Positions 9,761-17,655 of a stretch of DNA of 64,000 nucleotides are shown piece after piece. Source of the stretch: Alicyclobacillus mali (GTDB taxonomy: Bacteria > Bacillota > Bacilli > Alicyclobacillales > Alicyclobacillaceae); the NCBI RefSeq assembly GCF_017329565.1, contig NZ_JAFMTT010000001.1. The stretch is one strand, 5' to 3'. Position 1 is the stretch's first letter. Every line of letters starts with the position of its first letter. The notes under the pieces were generated by a model that did not search any database, had not been told where the DNA came from, and worked only from the letters and a program-made list of their open reading frames with translations. Both the position numbers and the translations under genes were made by a program.

Positions 9761-9767
9761 ATCTCGA

Positions 9768-10658
9768 TCAGTAGTTCGCGAGGCGGCTCTGGACGCGATC
9801 GTCCATCAGCCACTTGCGCATGGAAGCGGCAAGCTTCGGGTCCTCCAGGCCAAAGGCCAAATTCGCCTTGAGCCAGCCTTCGAGGTTGCCGATGTCGTGC
9901 CGGACGCCTTCGAATTGATATGCATCGACGAGGCCCATCGCGGCGAGCTTCTGCAGGGCGTCGGTGAGCTGGAGTTCGCCGCCGTGCCCGATGGGCGTCT
10001 GCTCGAGCGCGTCGAAGATCGACGGAGGCAGTATGTATCGTCCGAGCACCGCGAAATTCGAAGGCGCTTCGGCCTCGTTGGGCTTCTCGATGAGTCGCCT
10101 GACCGGGAACGGTTCTGGACCCACCACGATGCGGGCTGGCTCAATGATTCCATACTTCGACACGTCCGCGGCCGGGACGGGTTGGACACCGAGTAGAGCG
10201 CGCTCTGGATCTGCGTATTGTTTCATGAGCTGGCGGACCACCGGCTCTTCCGACTGGATGATGTCGTCGCCGAGCAGCACGGCAAATGGCTCCCCACCCA
10301 CGAACGATCGCGCACAAAGAATGGCGTGCCCCAACCCGAGTGGCGTCTTCTGGCGCACGTAGTGAATGTTCACCAAGTCCGAGATGGCCTGCACCTCAGT
10401 CAGCATGTTGGACTTTCGACTTTGCTCCAGGTGCAGTTCCAGCTCGGGCGACCGGTCGAAATGGTCCTCGATGGCCTTCTTGGCTCGCCCGGTGATGATG
10501 AGGATCTCTTCGATTCCAGAATAAACAGCCTCTTCCACGATATATTGGATACATGGCTTGTTCAGGATGGGCAGCATTTCTTTCGGCACGGCCTTGGTGG
10601 CCGGGAGCATACGCGTGCCAAAGCCCGCGGCCGGGATGACCGCTTTTCTGACCTTCAT
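9768..10658 (-). CDS. galU: UTP-glucose-1-phosphate uridylyltransferase
   Basis: 296 aa. It makes UDP-glucose from UTP and glucose-1-phosphate, the sugar donor for wall polymers, glycolipids and exopolysaccharide. The nucleotidyltransferase signature GFGTRMLPATKAVPKEMLP begins at about residue 12. LLGDDII and GRYILPP follow in family order, and length is normal. The true start is the ATG at 10658 (MKVRKAVIPAAG), with GAGGTGAAGA just upstream; longer in-frame readings add unrelated sequence. moeA lies 91 bases upstream on the same strand, and a clear terminator follows. Confidence 0.95.
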   Translation of the reverse strand: MKVRKAVIPAAGFGTRMLPATKAVPKEMLPILNKPCIQYIVEEAVYSGIEEILIITGRAKKAIEDHFDRSPELELHLEQSRKSNMLTEVQAISDLVNIHYVRQKTPLGLGHAILCARSFVGGEPFAVLLGDDIIQSEEPVVRQLMKQYADPERALLGVQPVPAADVSKYGIIEPARIVVGPEPFPVRRLIEKPNEAEAPSNFAVLGRYILPPSIFDALEQTPIGHGGELQLTDALQKLAAMGLVDAYQFEGVRHDIGNLEGWLKANLAFGLEDPKLAASMRKWLMDDRVQSRLANY

Positions 10659-10749
10659 CTTCTTCACCTCTGCGATGTTTCGCACAAATCGGCCTGTCCT
10701 CCATATTTTAGCCATCTTGCGACGCGCGCGCCACGCCTGTATCTGGAAT

Positions 10750-11991
10750 TCAAACCAACCCGAGCGATGGTACCCATCCTCGTGTCCAGGCGACCGGGAC
10801 GGTCGCGCCCCGCTCAAGGTGATGGCCGTCCATCCTCGCGATGGCGTTCGTGGACACGAGACCCGCCAGGCTTCCCGAAGACTGTTTGTCCTCAGGTTGA
10901 AAAATGAGCGTGGCGCTCTGGAGGCGCAGTCGGCCGCGGAGCACGCGCGTATGTTTGACCGGTTTCATGTGCACGTCGCCATCCAGGACAGCCATGAGTG
11001 GAAAAGGGCGCGCACCTTGCACACCCAGCCAGCGCATCACGAACGGCACCACGAGCGCGTGGAACTGCACATATGCCGCTGCCGGATTGCCCGACAGGCC
11101 AAACGCGAATCCCTTGGACGTGGGCCGCGCAAGCATTGGGGCGCCTGGCCGCATCCAGATGCGCTCAAACAGAAGCGGAGCATCGACGTCGAGAGCTGCG
11201 AGGGCGGCCTTGGCGTAGTCCGCGTCTCCGACCGAAGCACCGCCAGTCAGGATGAGCAGATCCACCTTCGCGGCGAGGCGTTTCGCCGCGGAGACAATCG
11301 CGTCGAGATCGTCAGGCGCATGTTCAACCGCGGCGATCTCGACGCCGAGGTGAGACAAGGTGGACTGGAGAAACGCGTCGGTGGCCGCGTAGACGTGACC
11401 GGGCGGTGGTCCGCCTTCCGCATGAGGCCCTGTGACCAACTCGGACCCCGTCGCCAGCACGGCCGCGGCGAGCGGCCGCGGGCACGTATATTGGTGTACG
11501 CCCGCGGCGCGGAGGACGGCCTGCGTCTGGCCGTCGACAAGCTGACCCGCGCGGGCTATGACGTCGCCGCGCCGCGCGTCGTCTCCCTGAGGCTGCACGG
11601 ACTCCCCTGAGATCACGGGCCGGAGCAGGCGAATCGCATCGCCTTCCACAGCCACCCACTCTTCGCGAACCACGGCCGCAGTCCCTGGCGGCACGGGGGC
11701 ACCCGTGCGAACGCGCACGGCCTGTCCTGGTGTCACGGAGACGCTCAAAGCGTCACCTGCGCGGACGTCGCCCACCACGCGGAGGGGGGCATCGCCCCGG
11801 AGGTCCGCCGCGTGGATGGCGTAGCCGTCCATCATGGAACGAGAGAACGGCGGGAGATCGACGGCTGCCGACACATCGCGGGTCAGCCATCGAGGTTCCA
11901 CAGGATTCCAGACGTCGGTTGGGATGTTAATCGTCGCGGGCACATGGCGCTCAAGGCGCGCCCATGCTTCGTCAAACGTGACGAGTTCCAT
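10750..11991 (-). CDS. moeA: Molybdopterin molybdenumtransferase MoeA
   Basis: 413 aa. It inserts molybdate into adenylylated molybdopterin to finish molybdenum cofactor. Recognisable segments in order are FSRSMMDGYAIHAAD (N-terminal), VRVRTGAPVPPGTAAVV, ILTGGASVGDADYAKAAL (the MPT-binding MoeA/MogA core) and FGLSGNPAAAYVQF. The C-terminal beta domain follows. Its start sits 11 bases after the stop of the upstream aldo/keto reductase gene, and the ribosome-binding site GAGGGCG abuts that stop, so they are probably cotranscribed. No other molybdenum-cofactor gene and no obvious molybdoenzyme lie in the window. Confidence 0.93.
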   Translation of the reverse strand: MELVTFDEAWARLERHVPATINIPTDVWNPVEPRWLTRDVSAAVDLPPFSRSMMDGYAIHAADLRGDAPLRVVGDVRAGDALSVSVTPGQAVRVRTGAPVPPGTAAVVREEWVAVEGDAIRLLRPVISGESVQPQGDDARRGDVIARAGQLVDGQTQAVLRAAGVHQYTCPRPLAAAVLATGSELVTGPHAEGGPPPGHVYAATDAFLQSTLSHLGVEIAAVEHAPDDLDAIVSAAKRLAAKVDLLILTGGASVGDADYAKAALAALDVDAPLLFERIWMRPGAPMLARPTSKGFAFGLSGNPAAAYVQFHALVVPFVMRWLGVQGARPFPLMAVLDGDVHMKPVKHTRVLRGRLRLQSATLIFQPEDKQSSGSLAGLVSTNAIARMDGHHLERGATVPVAWTRGWVPSLGLV

Positions 11992-12002
11992 CGATTGCGC
12001 CC

Positions 12003-12953
12003 TCAGCTGTTGAGCACCTGCTCAACGCGCGCCAGCACGTCTTCACTCAGCGCAATGCCTGAAGCCTTCGCGTTTTCTTCCACCTGTTCTGGGCGGCTTG
12101 CGCCGACAAGCGCGCTCGCCACGTTGGGCAGGCGCAGCGTCCACGCGAGGGCGAATTGCGCGAGCGTAAGCCCAGCTTCGTTCGCCAAGCCTTCCAGCTG
12201 CTCCACCTTGCTCAGGATCTCGTCCGTCACCTTCATGAACTGGTTGACACCCGGCGTCGCGAGGCGTGAACCTGCCGGCGCTGGTTGGCCCTTGCGATAT
12301 TTGCCCGTCAGCACGCCTTGGGCGAGAGGAGAGAACACCACCTGGCCGATGCCCGCCGTCTCGCAGATGGGAACGACAGCCGCCTCAATGTACCGCTCAA
12401 ACATGTTGTAAATGGGTTGGCTGGCGGCAAACTTGTGCAGTCCGAGCTCCCGTTGCAGCCGCACGCCCTCCGCAATCTTGTCCGCGGGCCACTCGCTGAA
12501 CCCCGCGTACAGGATCTTGCCCTGCGCAATGAGATCGTCCACTGCGCGCAGGGTTTCCTCGAGATCCGTCTCCGCGTCGTAACGGTGGAAGTAAAAAATG
12601 TCGATGTAGTCCACGCCGAGCGCCTTCAGGCTCTGATGCACCTGTTCCACGACGTGTTTCCTGCTGAGCCCGCGGTCATTGGGCCCCTGTCCGACGGGCC
12701 AAAACGCTTTCGTCGTGATCACGTAGCTATCGCGCGGGAATGGCGCCAGCGCCTCGCGCATGACTTCTTCCGCGGCGTGGGGCTTTGCGCCGTACACATT
12801 TGCGCAGTCAAAGTGGTTGATCCCAAGCTCGTATGCCCTATGGACGCAGGCAATGGCCTGGTCCCGCTCGGTCACGGTTCCGTACGTGAGCCAGCTGCCG
12901 AGCGCGATTTCGGACACCTTCAGTCCGCTCTTTCCAAGTCTGCGGTATTTCAT
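12003..12953 (-). CDS. Aldo/keto reductase (K+-channel beta-subunit-like family)
   Basis: 316 aa. An NADPH-dependent aldo/keto reductase of the AKR6/YghZ-like branch, judged from the start KYRRLGKSGLKVSEIALG and the QPIYNMFERYIE segment. The catalytic tetrad can be followed: Asp and Tyr in NHFDCANVYG, Lys in VITTKAFWP, His in IFYFHRYD. The cofactor region FSPLAQGVLTGKY and the C-terminal SALVGASRPEQVEENAKA complete the barrel. The ATG at 12953 has GGAGGTG about 8 bases upstream. Its substrate cannot be read from sequence. It heads a two-gene unit with moeA and diverges from the PIG-L gene. Confidence 0.9.
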   Translation of the reverse strand: MKYRRLGKSGLKVSEIALGSWLTYGTVTERDQAIACVHRAYELGINHFDCANVYGAKPHAAEEVMREALAPFPRDSYVITTKAFWPVGQGPNDRGLSRKHVVEQVHQSLKALGVDYIDIFYFHRYDAETDLEETLRAVDDLIAQGKILYAGFSEWPADKIAEGVRLQRELGLHKFAASQPIYNMFERYIEAAVVPICETAGIGQVVFSPLAQGVLTGKYRKGQPAPAGSRLATPGVNQFMKVTDEILSKVEQLEGLANEAGLTLAQFALAWTLRLPNVASALVGASRPEQVEENAKASGIALSEDVLARVEQVLNS

Positions 12954-13093
12954 GGTGCGGACACCTCCGCCCCCATTGTACTGGCTTTTTCTGCGAAGGC
13001 CAAACAACTCACTCTGGCGGAACAAGCACAGGATTCCGCGCGCCGGCGTCGAATCCTTGTCACGACATCGACTCGACGGGGAGGACACGACGT

Positions 13094-13846
13094 ATGGATT
13101 TGCGCGCGCTGCTGGGTTTGAAAGCGCTTGATGACGTGCGGTCCGCGCTGTTTGTAGGGCCACACCCAGATGACAACGAGGTGGGCGCAGGCGGCACGAT
13201 GGCGAAGCTCGTGGCCAAGGGATGCAGAGTCGTTTCGGTGACGGTCACGGACGGGCGCCATGGCGCGTTAGGAGAGGTCGATCCCGCCCATCTCGCCCAC
13301 CGGAGGCAGGAAGAACTTGAGGCGGCCTGTACGGTCCTCGGTATCCAGGAACACATCGAATTCGGTTTCGAAGACCTCGGCTCTTACACCGAGGTGGACG
13401 TCGTCGAGAAGCTCGTGCCGGTGCTGCTCGACATTCGCCCGGAAGTCATCGTCACCGTGGATCCATGGACGCCCTACGAGGCCCATCCTGATCACATCAA
13501 AACGGGGCGCGCCGTGGCGGAATGCGCCATTCGCCTCGCAAGTCTCAAGGTGTCGCAAGCCCTGCCCGCGTATGTTCCGCCGATGTTTGCGTTTTACGCA
13601 AGCGCGTATCCGAATGCGGCTGTCGACGTGACGGATCATTGGCACAGCAAAATCAGAGCCATCGAGGCGCATGAGAGTCAGTTTGCCACGCCTGAATGGC
13701 CAGCGCTAAAGGCTTACTTTGACTTTCAGGCGCGGGAGGCAGCCAAACGATTCCTGGATGACGCGGAGGGCAGCCGGCTCGCAGAGGCGTTTAAAGTGTT
13801 GTCGCCTCGCCAACTCCACTTCTTTCCCGATGCCATCAGGAGCTGA
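13094..13846 (+). CDS. PIG-L/LmbE-type zinc-dependent deacetylase
   Basis: 250 aa with the PIG-L fold. The zinc motif PHPDDNEVGAGG is near residues 24-35, and the distal ligand motif AHPDH is near residue 134. Family members remove acetyl groups from N-acetylglucosaminyl conjugates; in Bacillota, relatives act in bacillithiol synthesis (BshB) or on chitin oligomers. The final Asp-Asp-Glu of the usual motif is Asp-Asp-Asn here. The next gene, 16 bases downstream, is a GPH-type sugar symporter. An N-acetyl-sugar catabolic role is therefore as likely as bacillithiol synthesis. Confidence 0.85.
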   Translation: MDLRALLGLKALDDVRSALFVGPHPDDNEVGAGGTMAKLVAKGCRVVSVTVTDGRHGALGEVDPAHLAHRRQEELEAACTVLGIQEHIEFGFEDLGSYTEVDVVEKLVPVLLDIRPEVIVTVDPWTPYEAHPDHIKTGRAVAECAIRLASLKVSQALPAYVPPMFAFYASAYPNAAVDVTDHWHSKIRAIEAHESQFATPEWPALKAYFDFQAREAAKRFLDDAEGSRLAEAFKVLSPRQLHFFPDAIRS

Positions 13847-13861
13847 AACGGAGGCGGAACC

Positions 13862-15184
13862 ATGGCGCAGGTGAGTCTGCAACCTTCCGCCCGGCCGCGC
13901 CCGTCGGTTGCGAAGAAGACCGCGTACGCAGCCAACCAGATTGCCGTCAACATGCTGTGGCAGGCGTTCAACGCCGTGGCCGTGTATGACTATGTGGCAT
14001 ATCACGGGGTGTCCGCGGTTCGGCTGTCGACCGGCCTCATCGTCTACGGGGTTTTGAACGCCCTGTTCAACCTCGTGGCGGGCCACGTGAGCGACCGCAC
14101 CAAGACGCGCTTTGGCCGGCGCATTCCGTACGTCGCCGTCGCATCCATCCCGTACGCCGTGTGCTTCGCGCTCCTGTTCTCCCCGCCTCGCCTGACGCAA
14201 GCCGGCCTCGTCGTCTACTTTCTCGCTATGACATTCCTGTTCGATCTCGCCTTCACGTTCGCTGCCCTCAACGCGAACGCGCTCTACCCAGAGATGTACG
14301 CCGATCCGCGCGATCGCGCCTACGTGTCGGCACTTCAACAGGTCTTTGGCATCGTCGGGCTCATCGCAGGCGTCGCGCTGTCGAAGTCGCTCGGTCAGTC
14401 CCTCGGCTGGTCCCGCATGGCGTGGATCTTCGCCGCGGTGGCCATCGCCTCCATGTACGTGTCGCTCTGGGGCAGCTTTGAAACCGGCGATCCCGTCGAG
14501 CCGTTTCGCTGGCGAGAGGCGCTCTGGGAAACATTCCGCAATCGAGCGTTCATCTGGTACGTCGTGGCGAGTTTCCTCGTCCAGTTCACCACCACGCTCT
14601 TTACCACCGCGTCCTCGTTCTACACGTCCTACGTGGTACGGCTGAGCCCGTTGCAGAACTCGCTCTTTCTCGGCGGCATCTTCGTCGTCGCGATGCCCGT
14701 CGCATTTGTGTGGGCTCGCGCGGCCATCCGGTATGGCGCTTCCCGCTCGGCCATGGTCGCCATCGCCCTGTACGCGTGCATCGAGGCGCTCCTGCTCGTC
14801 GATCGTTCGCCCGCTTCCGTGCTCGCAACCGGACTCTTGCTCGGCGTCCCCGTCGCTGGTTTCATGGTCCTCTTGAACATGCTTCTGGCCGAGGTAATCG
14901 ATCTCGACGCGCGCCGCACAGGCCGGCGCCGCGAAGGGATGTACCTGGGCGTAAACGGATGCATCGTGCGCCTCGGCTTGTCCCTTCAGTACGCCGTGAT
15001 GGCCATCTTCTTCGCCATCTCGGGCTACCGGGCGGGCGCGAGCGTCGAACCGCCAAGTGCTGTGGAGGGCTTCCGCCTGTTGCTCGGCCTCGTCCCGGCG
15101 CTGTTTCTCGCGGGCGCCTTCCTGTGCATGCGGGTATACGATCGAATGCGGTCCCTGTCATCAGGAGGCGTTGAACGGTCGTAG
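13862..15184 (+). CDS. GPH-family (MelB-like) sugar:cation symporter
   Basis: 440 aa with about 12 hydrophobic segments. The loop GHVSDRTKTRFGRRIPYV after the second helix is the glycoside-pentoside-hexuronide signature (D-R-T-x-x-R-x-G-R-R). This places it in the MelB/GPH branch rather than generic MFS. A second conserved region is DLDARRTGRRREGMYLGVNG in the central-to-late loop. These transporters import oligosaccharides or glycosides with Na+ or H+. It follows the PIG-L deacetylase gene by 15 bases, so co-expression and a shared amino-sugar substrate are plausible but unproven. Confidence 0.88.
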   Translation: MAQVSLQPSARPRPSVAKKTAYAANQIAVNMLWQAFNAVAVYDYVAYHGVSAVRLSTGLIVYGVLNALFNLVAGHVSDRTKTRFGRRIPYVAVASIPYAVCFALLFSPPRLTQAGLVVYFLAMTFLFDLAFTFAALNANALYPEMYADPRDRAYVSALQQVFGIVGLIAGVALSKSLGQSLGWSRMAWIFAAVAIASMYVSLWGSFETGDPVEPFRWREALWETFRNRAFIWYVVASFLVQFTTTLFTTASSFYTSYVVRLSPLQNSLFLGGIFVVAMPVAFVWARAAIRYGASRSAMVAIALYACIEALLLVDRSPASVLATGLLLGVPVAGFMVLLNMLLAEVIDLDARRTGRRREGMYLGVNGCIVRLGLSLQYAVMAIFFAISGYRAGASVEPPSAVEGFRLLLGLVPALFLAGAFLCMRVYDRMRSLSSGGVERS

Positions 15185-15369
15185 GCCGATGCGAAGAAGC
15201 CCCATACCTGCCGAGTTTGGGGCTGGCTTCGCACCTGTAAAACCCGTACAATGAGTGGAAATTGGGTCGAGGATCGCGCCCTTTTGCGCGGGTGCCCTTC
15301 CGTTTCGTCCATTCCGTCGGCTCTCTTGGCGCGTACTGTACAACAAACGCGGCAAGGGAGGGATGGATG

Positions 15370-15666
15370 ATGGCGGACCTGCGCGGTGTCGCGCGAAACT
15401 ATATCGGCCGGCCCGTCGTCGTGCACACGCACAACGGCGTACACCGCGGCGTGCTCCATCACGTGGACGATCGCGGCATGTATCTGCGCGTGTATCGGCC
15501 GGGCGCGCGCTTCACGGCCTTCGACGGAGAAGCTGATATTCGCACATTGGATCAAGCGCCGCAATCGCTCGACGCGGAGACGGCGTGGTGGCTTTGGCCG
15601 CTCATTTTCATTCCATGGGCTGTGGCTTTGGCACTTGCACCTTGGTGGTGGGGAGCCTGGTGGTGA
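15370..15666 (+). CDS. Small Sm/Hfq-like protein with C-terminal membrane anchor
   Basis: 98 aa. The N-terminal half (NYIGRPVVVHTHNGVHRGVL...GMYLRV) looks like a compact beta-barrel of Sm or Hfq type: an internal 'G..V.V.T..G..RGVL' strand pair and then a 'GMYLRV' strand. The C-terminal 25 residues are very Trp-rich and hydrophobic (WWLWPLIFIPWAVALALAPWWWG), a single membrane segment. I do not recognise a named family. AAGGGAGGG stands 7 bases before the chosen ATG; an ATG three bases earlier is also possible. It is followed after 40 bases by an SDR gene in the same direction. Confidence 0.75.
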   Translation: MADLRGVARNYIGRPVVVHTHNGVHRGVLHHVDDRGMYLRVYRPGARFTAFDGEADIRTLDQAPQSLDAETAWWLWPLIFIPWAVALALAPWWWGAWW

Positions 15667-15706
15667 GGGGCAACCCCCCACCGCAGGCTCGAAAGGGGGA
15701 CAAGCC

Positions 15707-16483
15707 GTGGCAAAAGTGGTGTTGATCACGTCAGGCGCAAAGGGGCTCGGCCACAGCACGGTGCTCACGCTTGCGAAATGCGGCTGGGACGTGGCGTTTA
15801 CATACGGAAAGAGCCAACAGGAAGCAGTGTCGCTCGCGAGCCTCGTGGAGGCCACGGGTCAACGCGCGCTTCCCATTCACTGCGACCTGTTCAGCCGCGA
15901 CTCGATTCAGAGTGCCGTGTCCGCTGCCAAGGGCGCGCTCGGCGGGATCGACGCGGTGGTGCACAACTTCGGGCCGTTCGTTTTTGAGCGCAGGCCGCTC
16001 GCGGACTACGACGACGACATGTGGCGCCAGATGATGGACGGGAACCTGACGAATTTCTTCTGGCTGTACCGAGCGACGGTGCACGACATGCGCGCGCGGC
16101 GGTTTGGCCGCTTCGTCACCATCGGATACGACGGCGCGGGCGAGGCGCGCGGGTGGCGTTATCGGGCCGCGTACGCGGCGGCGAAATCTGGACTGGCTGC
16201 CCTCACACGTTCCATTGCGCGCGAGGAGCGCATGTACGGCATCACGGCCAATATGGTCTGCCCGGGGGACATCCGCGGCGAGGATAAGATGCGGATGATT
16301 GAAGACGTGAAAGATGTGCGCACGGAAGAAGGATTGCGGCCGCCGGTCGGAGAAGACGTAGCCCGCGCGGTGGAGTGGTTCTTGCGGGAAGAAGGTCAGG
16401 AAGTGAATGGAACTGTGCTCGAGGTCACCGGCGCCCGCGAAATCTTGGCGAAGGACTCCCTCCCGCGCAGGCCAGAGCCCTAG
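15707..16483 (+). CDS. Short-chain dehydrogenase/reductase
   Basis: 258 aa, Rossmann-fold SDR. The dinucleotide motif is SGAKGLGHS (TGxxxGxG type) near residues 9-17, and the catalytic YAAAK follows the strand FVTIGYDGAGEARG. The Ser usually found 13 positions before the catalytic Tyr is a Gly here, which is unusual for a classical SDR. The C-terminal VEWFLREEGQEVNGTVLEVTGA is typical. Start GTG at 15707 is set by AAAGGGGGA 8 bases upstream. Likely a 3-oxoacyl or sugar alcohol reductase, but substrate and even activity are uncertain. Its stop overlaps the stop of a tiny antisense gene. Confidence 0.82.
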   Translation: MAKVVLITSGAKGLGHSTVLTLAKCGWDVAFTYGKSQQEAVSLASLVEATGQRALPIHCDLFSRDSIQSAVSAAKGALGGIDAVVHNFGPFVFERRPLADYDDDMWRQMMDGNLTNFFWLYRATVHDMRARRFGRFVTIGYDGAGEARGWRYRAAYAAAKSGLAALTRSIAREERMYGITANMVCPGDIRGEDKMRMIEDVKDVRTEEGLRPPVGEDVARAVEWFLREEGQEVNGTVLEVTGAREILAKDSLPRRPEP

Positions 16484-16608
16484 GATTTGGGCTCATCGTC
16501 GGCGCCATGACGCTGTTTCAACGAGCGCCTGAGCCCATCCGAAAGGCGCCAGGTGAGGTATGCGGCGAAACAGGCCGCTGCGATGAGATACGCCATGCTG
16601 TCGCGCAT
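16480..16608 (-). CDS. 42-aa single-pass membrane peptide
   Basis: Reverse-strand ORF of 42 codons: a short N-terminus (MRDSM), one hydrophobic segment (AYLIAAACFAAYLTW), then a basic tail (RRSLKQRHG) and acidic end. That charge layout is typical of a small inner-membrane protein. The ribosome-binding site GGGAGGAGGA lies 6 bases before the ATG, stronger than most genes nearby, and this is the main support. It is convergent with the SDR gene and overlaps its stop codon by 3 bases. No family recognised. Confidence 0.6.
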   Translation of the reverse strand: MRDSMAYLIAAACFAAYLTWRLSDGLRRSLKQRHGADDEPKS

Positions 16609-16704
16609 CCAAAGTCCTCCTCCCATCGGGAACGGGTACGCATCAGCACTTTACAGGTTTAGATTTACTCGCGTTTCTTATGCAACCCTTGCAGTCAAAG
16701 GGAA

Positions 16705-16723
16705 CCGCCTAAGCCTTAGGCGG
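16705..16723 (+). repeat. Perfect 8-bp inverted repeat before the 3-hydroxyacyl-CoA dehydrogenase gene
   Basis: CCGCCTAA and TTAGGCGG are separated by three bases and sit directly upstream of the ribosome-binding site AAGGAGGAAGG. It could be an operator or a leader hairpin; no T-run follows. Confidence 0.55.
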
Positions 16724-16737
16724 AAGGAGGAAGGTCG

Positions 16738-17655
16738 GTGGACGTTCAAACCGTCGGAGTCATCGGGGCGGGCTTCATCGGCCGCGGCGTCGCGATGGCG
16801 GCCGCGTTGGGCGGTATGCGGGTGCATCTGTACGACGCTGACGAAGAGGTCCTCGAGCGCTCGCTTCTTCACATGGGGCAGCGGTTGGCCGCACGCTCGC
16901 GCCACTACGGGCTGACGCCGGGCGAGATGGAGGAGGTCCTTCGGCGCATCCGCACGGTCCCTCGGCTCGAGTCCGCCTGCGCGGCCGACCTCGTCATTGA
17001 AGCGATTCCGGAGGACCTCCAGGCCAAGTTGGCCGTGTGGCGCGACATTGATGGGTTCGCCCCAGGTAGGGCCGTGTTGGCCACCACCACATCGACGATT
17101 TCCATCACGGAACTTTCCGGCGCCACCTCCCGGCCGGAATGGTTCCTCGGACTTCATTTTCCCCAGCCGCCCACGTCGTCGCGCGTCGTCGAGGTGGTGC
17201 GCGGATATGTCACCTGCGAGGAGGCGCACGAGCTTGCGCTGCGATTCTGCAGGCGCGCAGGGCTCACGCCCATTCAGACTATTGATGTGCCGCCCTTTCT
17301 CGTGCAGCGCCTCCTCATTCCGTTCATTCATGAGGGCATTCGCGCGCTGCAGGAGGGCGTCGCCAGCGCGAGCGACATCGATGAAGCCATGCGGCTCGCG
17401 CTGCAGCACCCCGTGGGCCCCCTGCAGCTGGCGGACCGCATGGGGCTCGATCACGTCCTGGCCATCAGCGAGAAACTCGCGCGCGAGACCGGGGACAGCC
17501 GCTACCTTCCGCCGCGCCTTTTGCGCCAGATGGTGCGCGCGGGAAAGCTCGGGCGGAAGAGCGGCGAAGGGTTTTACGTCTACGATGAAGACGCGACGGC
17601 TCCTGCGAGCGCGGCAAGCGATTCAATGCGCGTGGAGCGAAGGCCTCTTGGATAG
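16738..17655 (+). CDS. 3-hydroxyacyl-CoA dehydrogenase
   Basis: 305 aa. It oxidises an L-3-hydroxyacyl-CoA to the 3-oxo form with NAD+. The N-terminal Rossmann motif is GVIGAGFIGRGVA (residues 6-18). The catalytic His lies in GLHFPQPP. The usual family sequence there is HFxNP, so the Asn is Gln and the following residues are altered. The C-terminal domain has DVPPFLVQRLLIPFI and KLGRKSGEGFYVY, typical of the single-domain HBD/PaaH type. GTG start with AAGGAGGAAGG just upstream. It ends inside the convergent rRNA methylase gene (76-base overlap). Confidence 0.88.
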   Translation: MDVQTVGVIGAGFIGRGVAMAAALGGMRVHLYDADEEVLERSLLHMGQRLAARSRHYGLTPGEMEEVLRRIRTVPRLESACAADLVIEAIPEDLQAKLAVWRDIDGFAPGRAVLATTTSTISITELSGATSRPEWFLGLHFPQPPTSSRVVEVVRGYVTCEEAHELALRFCRRAGLTPIQTIDVPPFLVQRLLIPFIHEGIRALQEGVASASDIDEAMRLALQHPVGPLQLADRMGLDHVLAISEKLARETGDSRYLPPRLLRQMVRAGKLGRKSGEGFYVYDEDATAPASAASDSMRVERRPLG

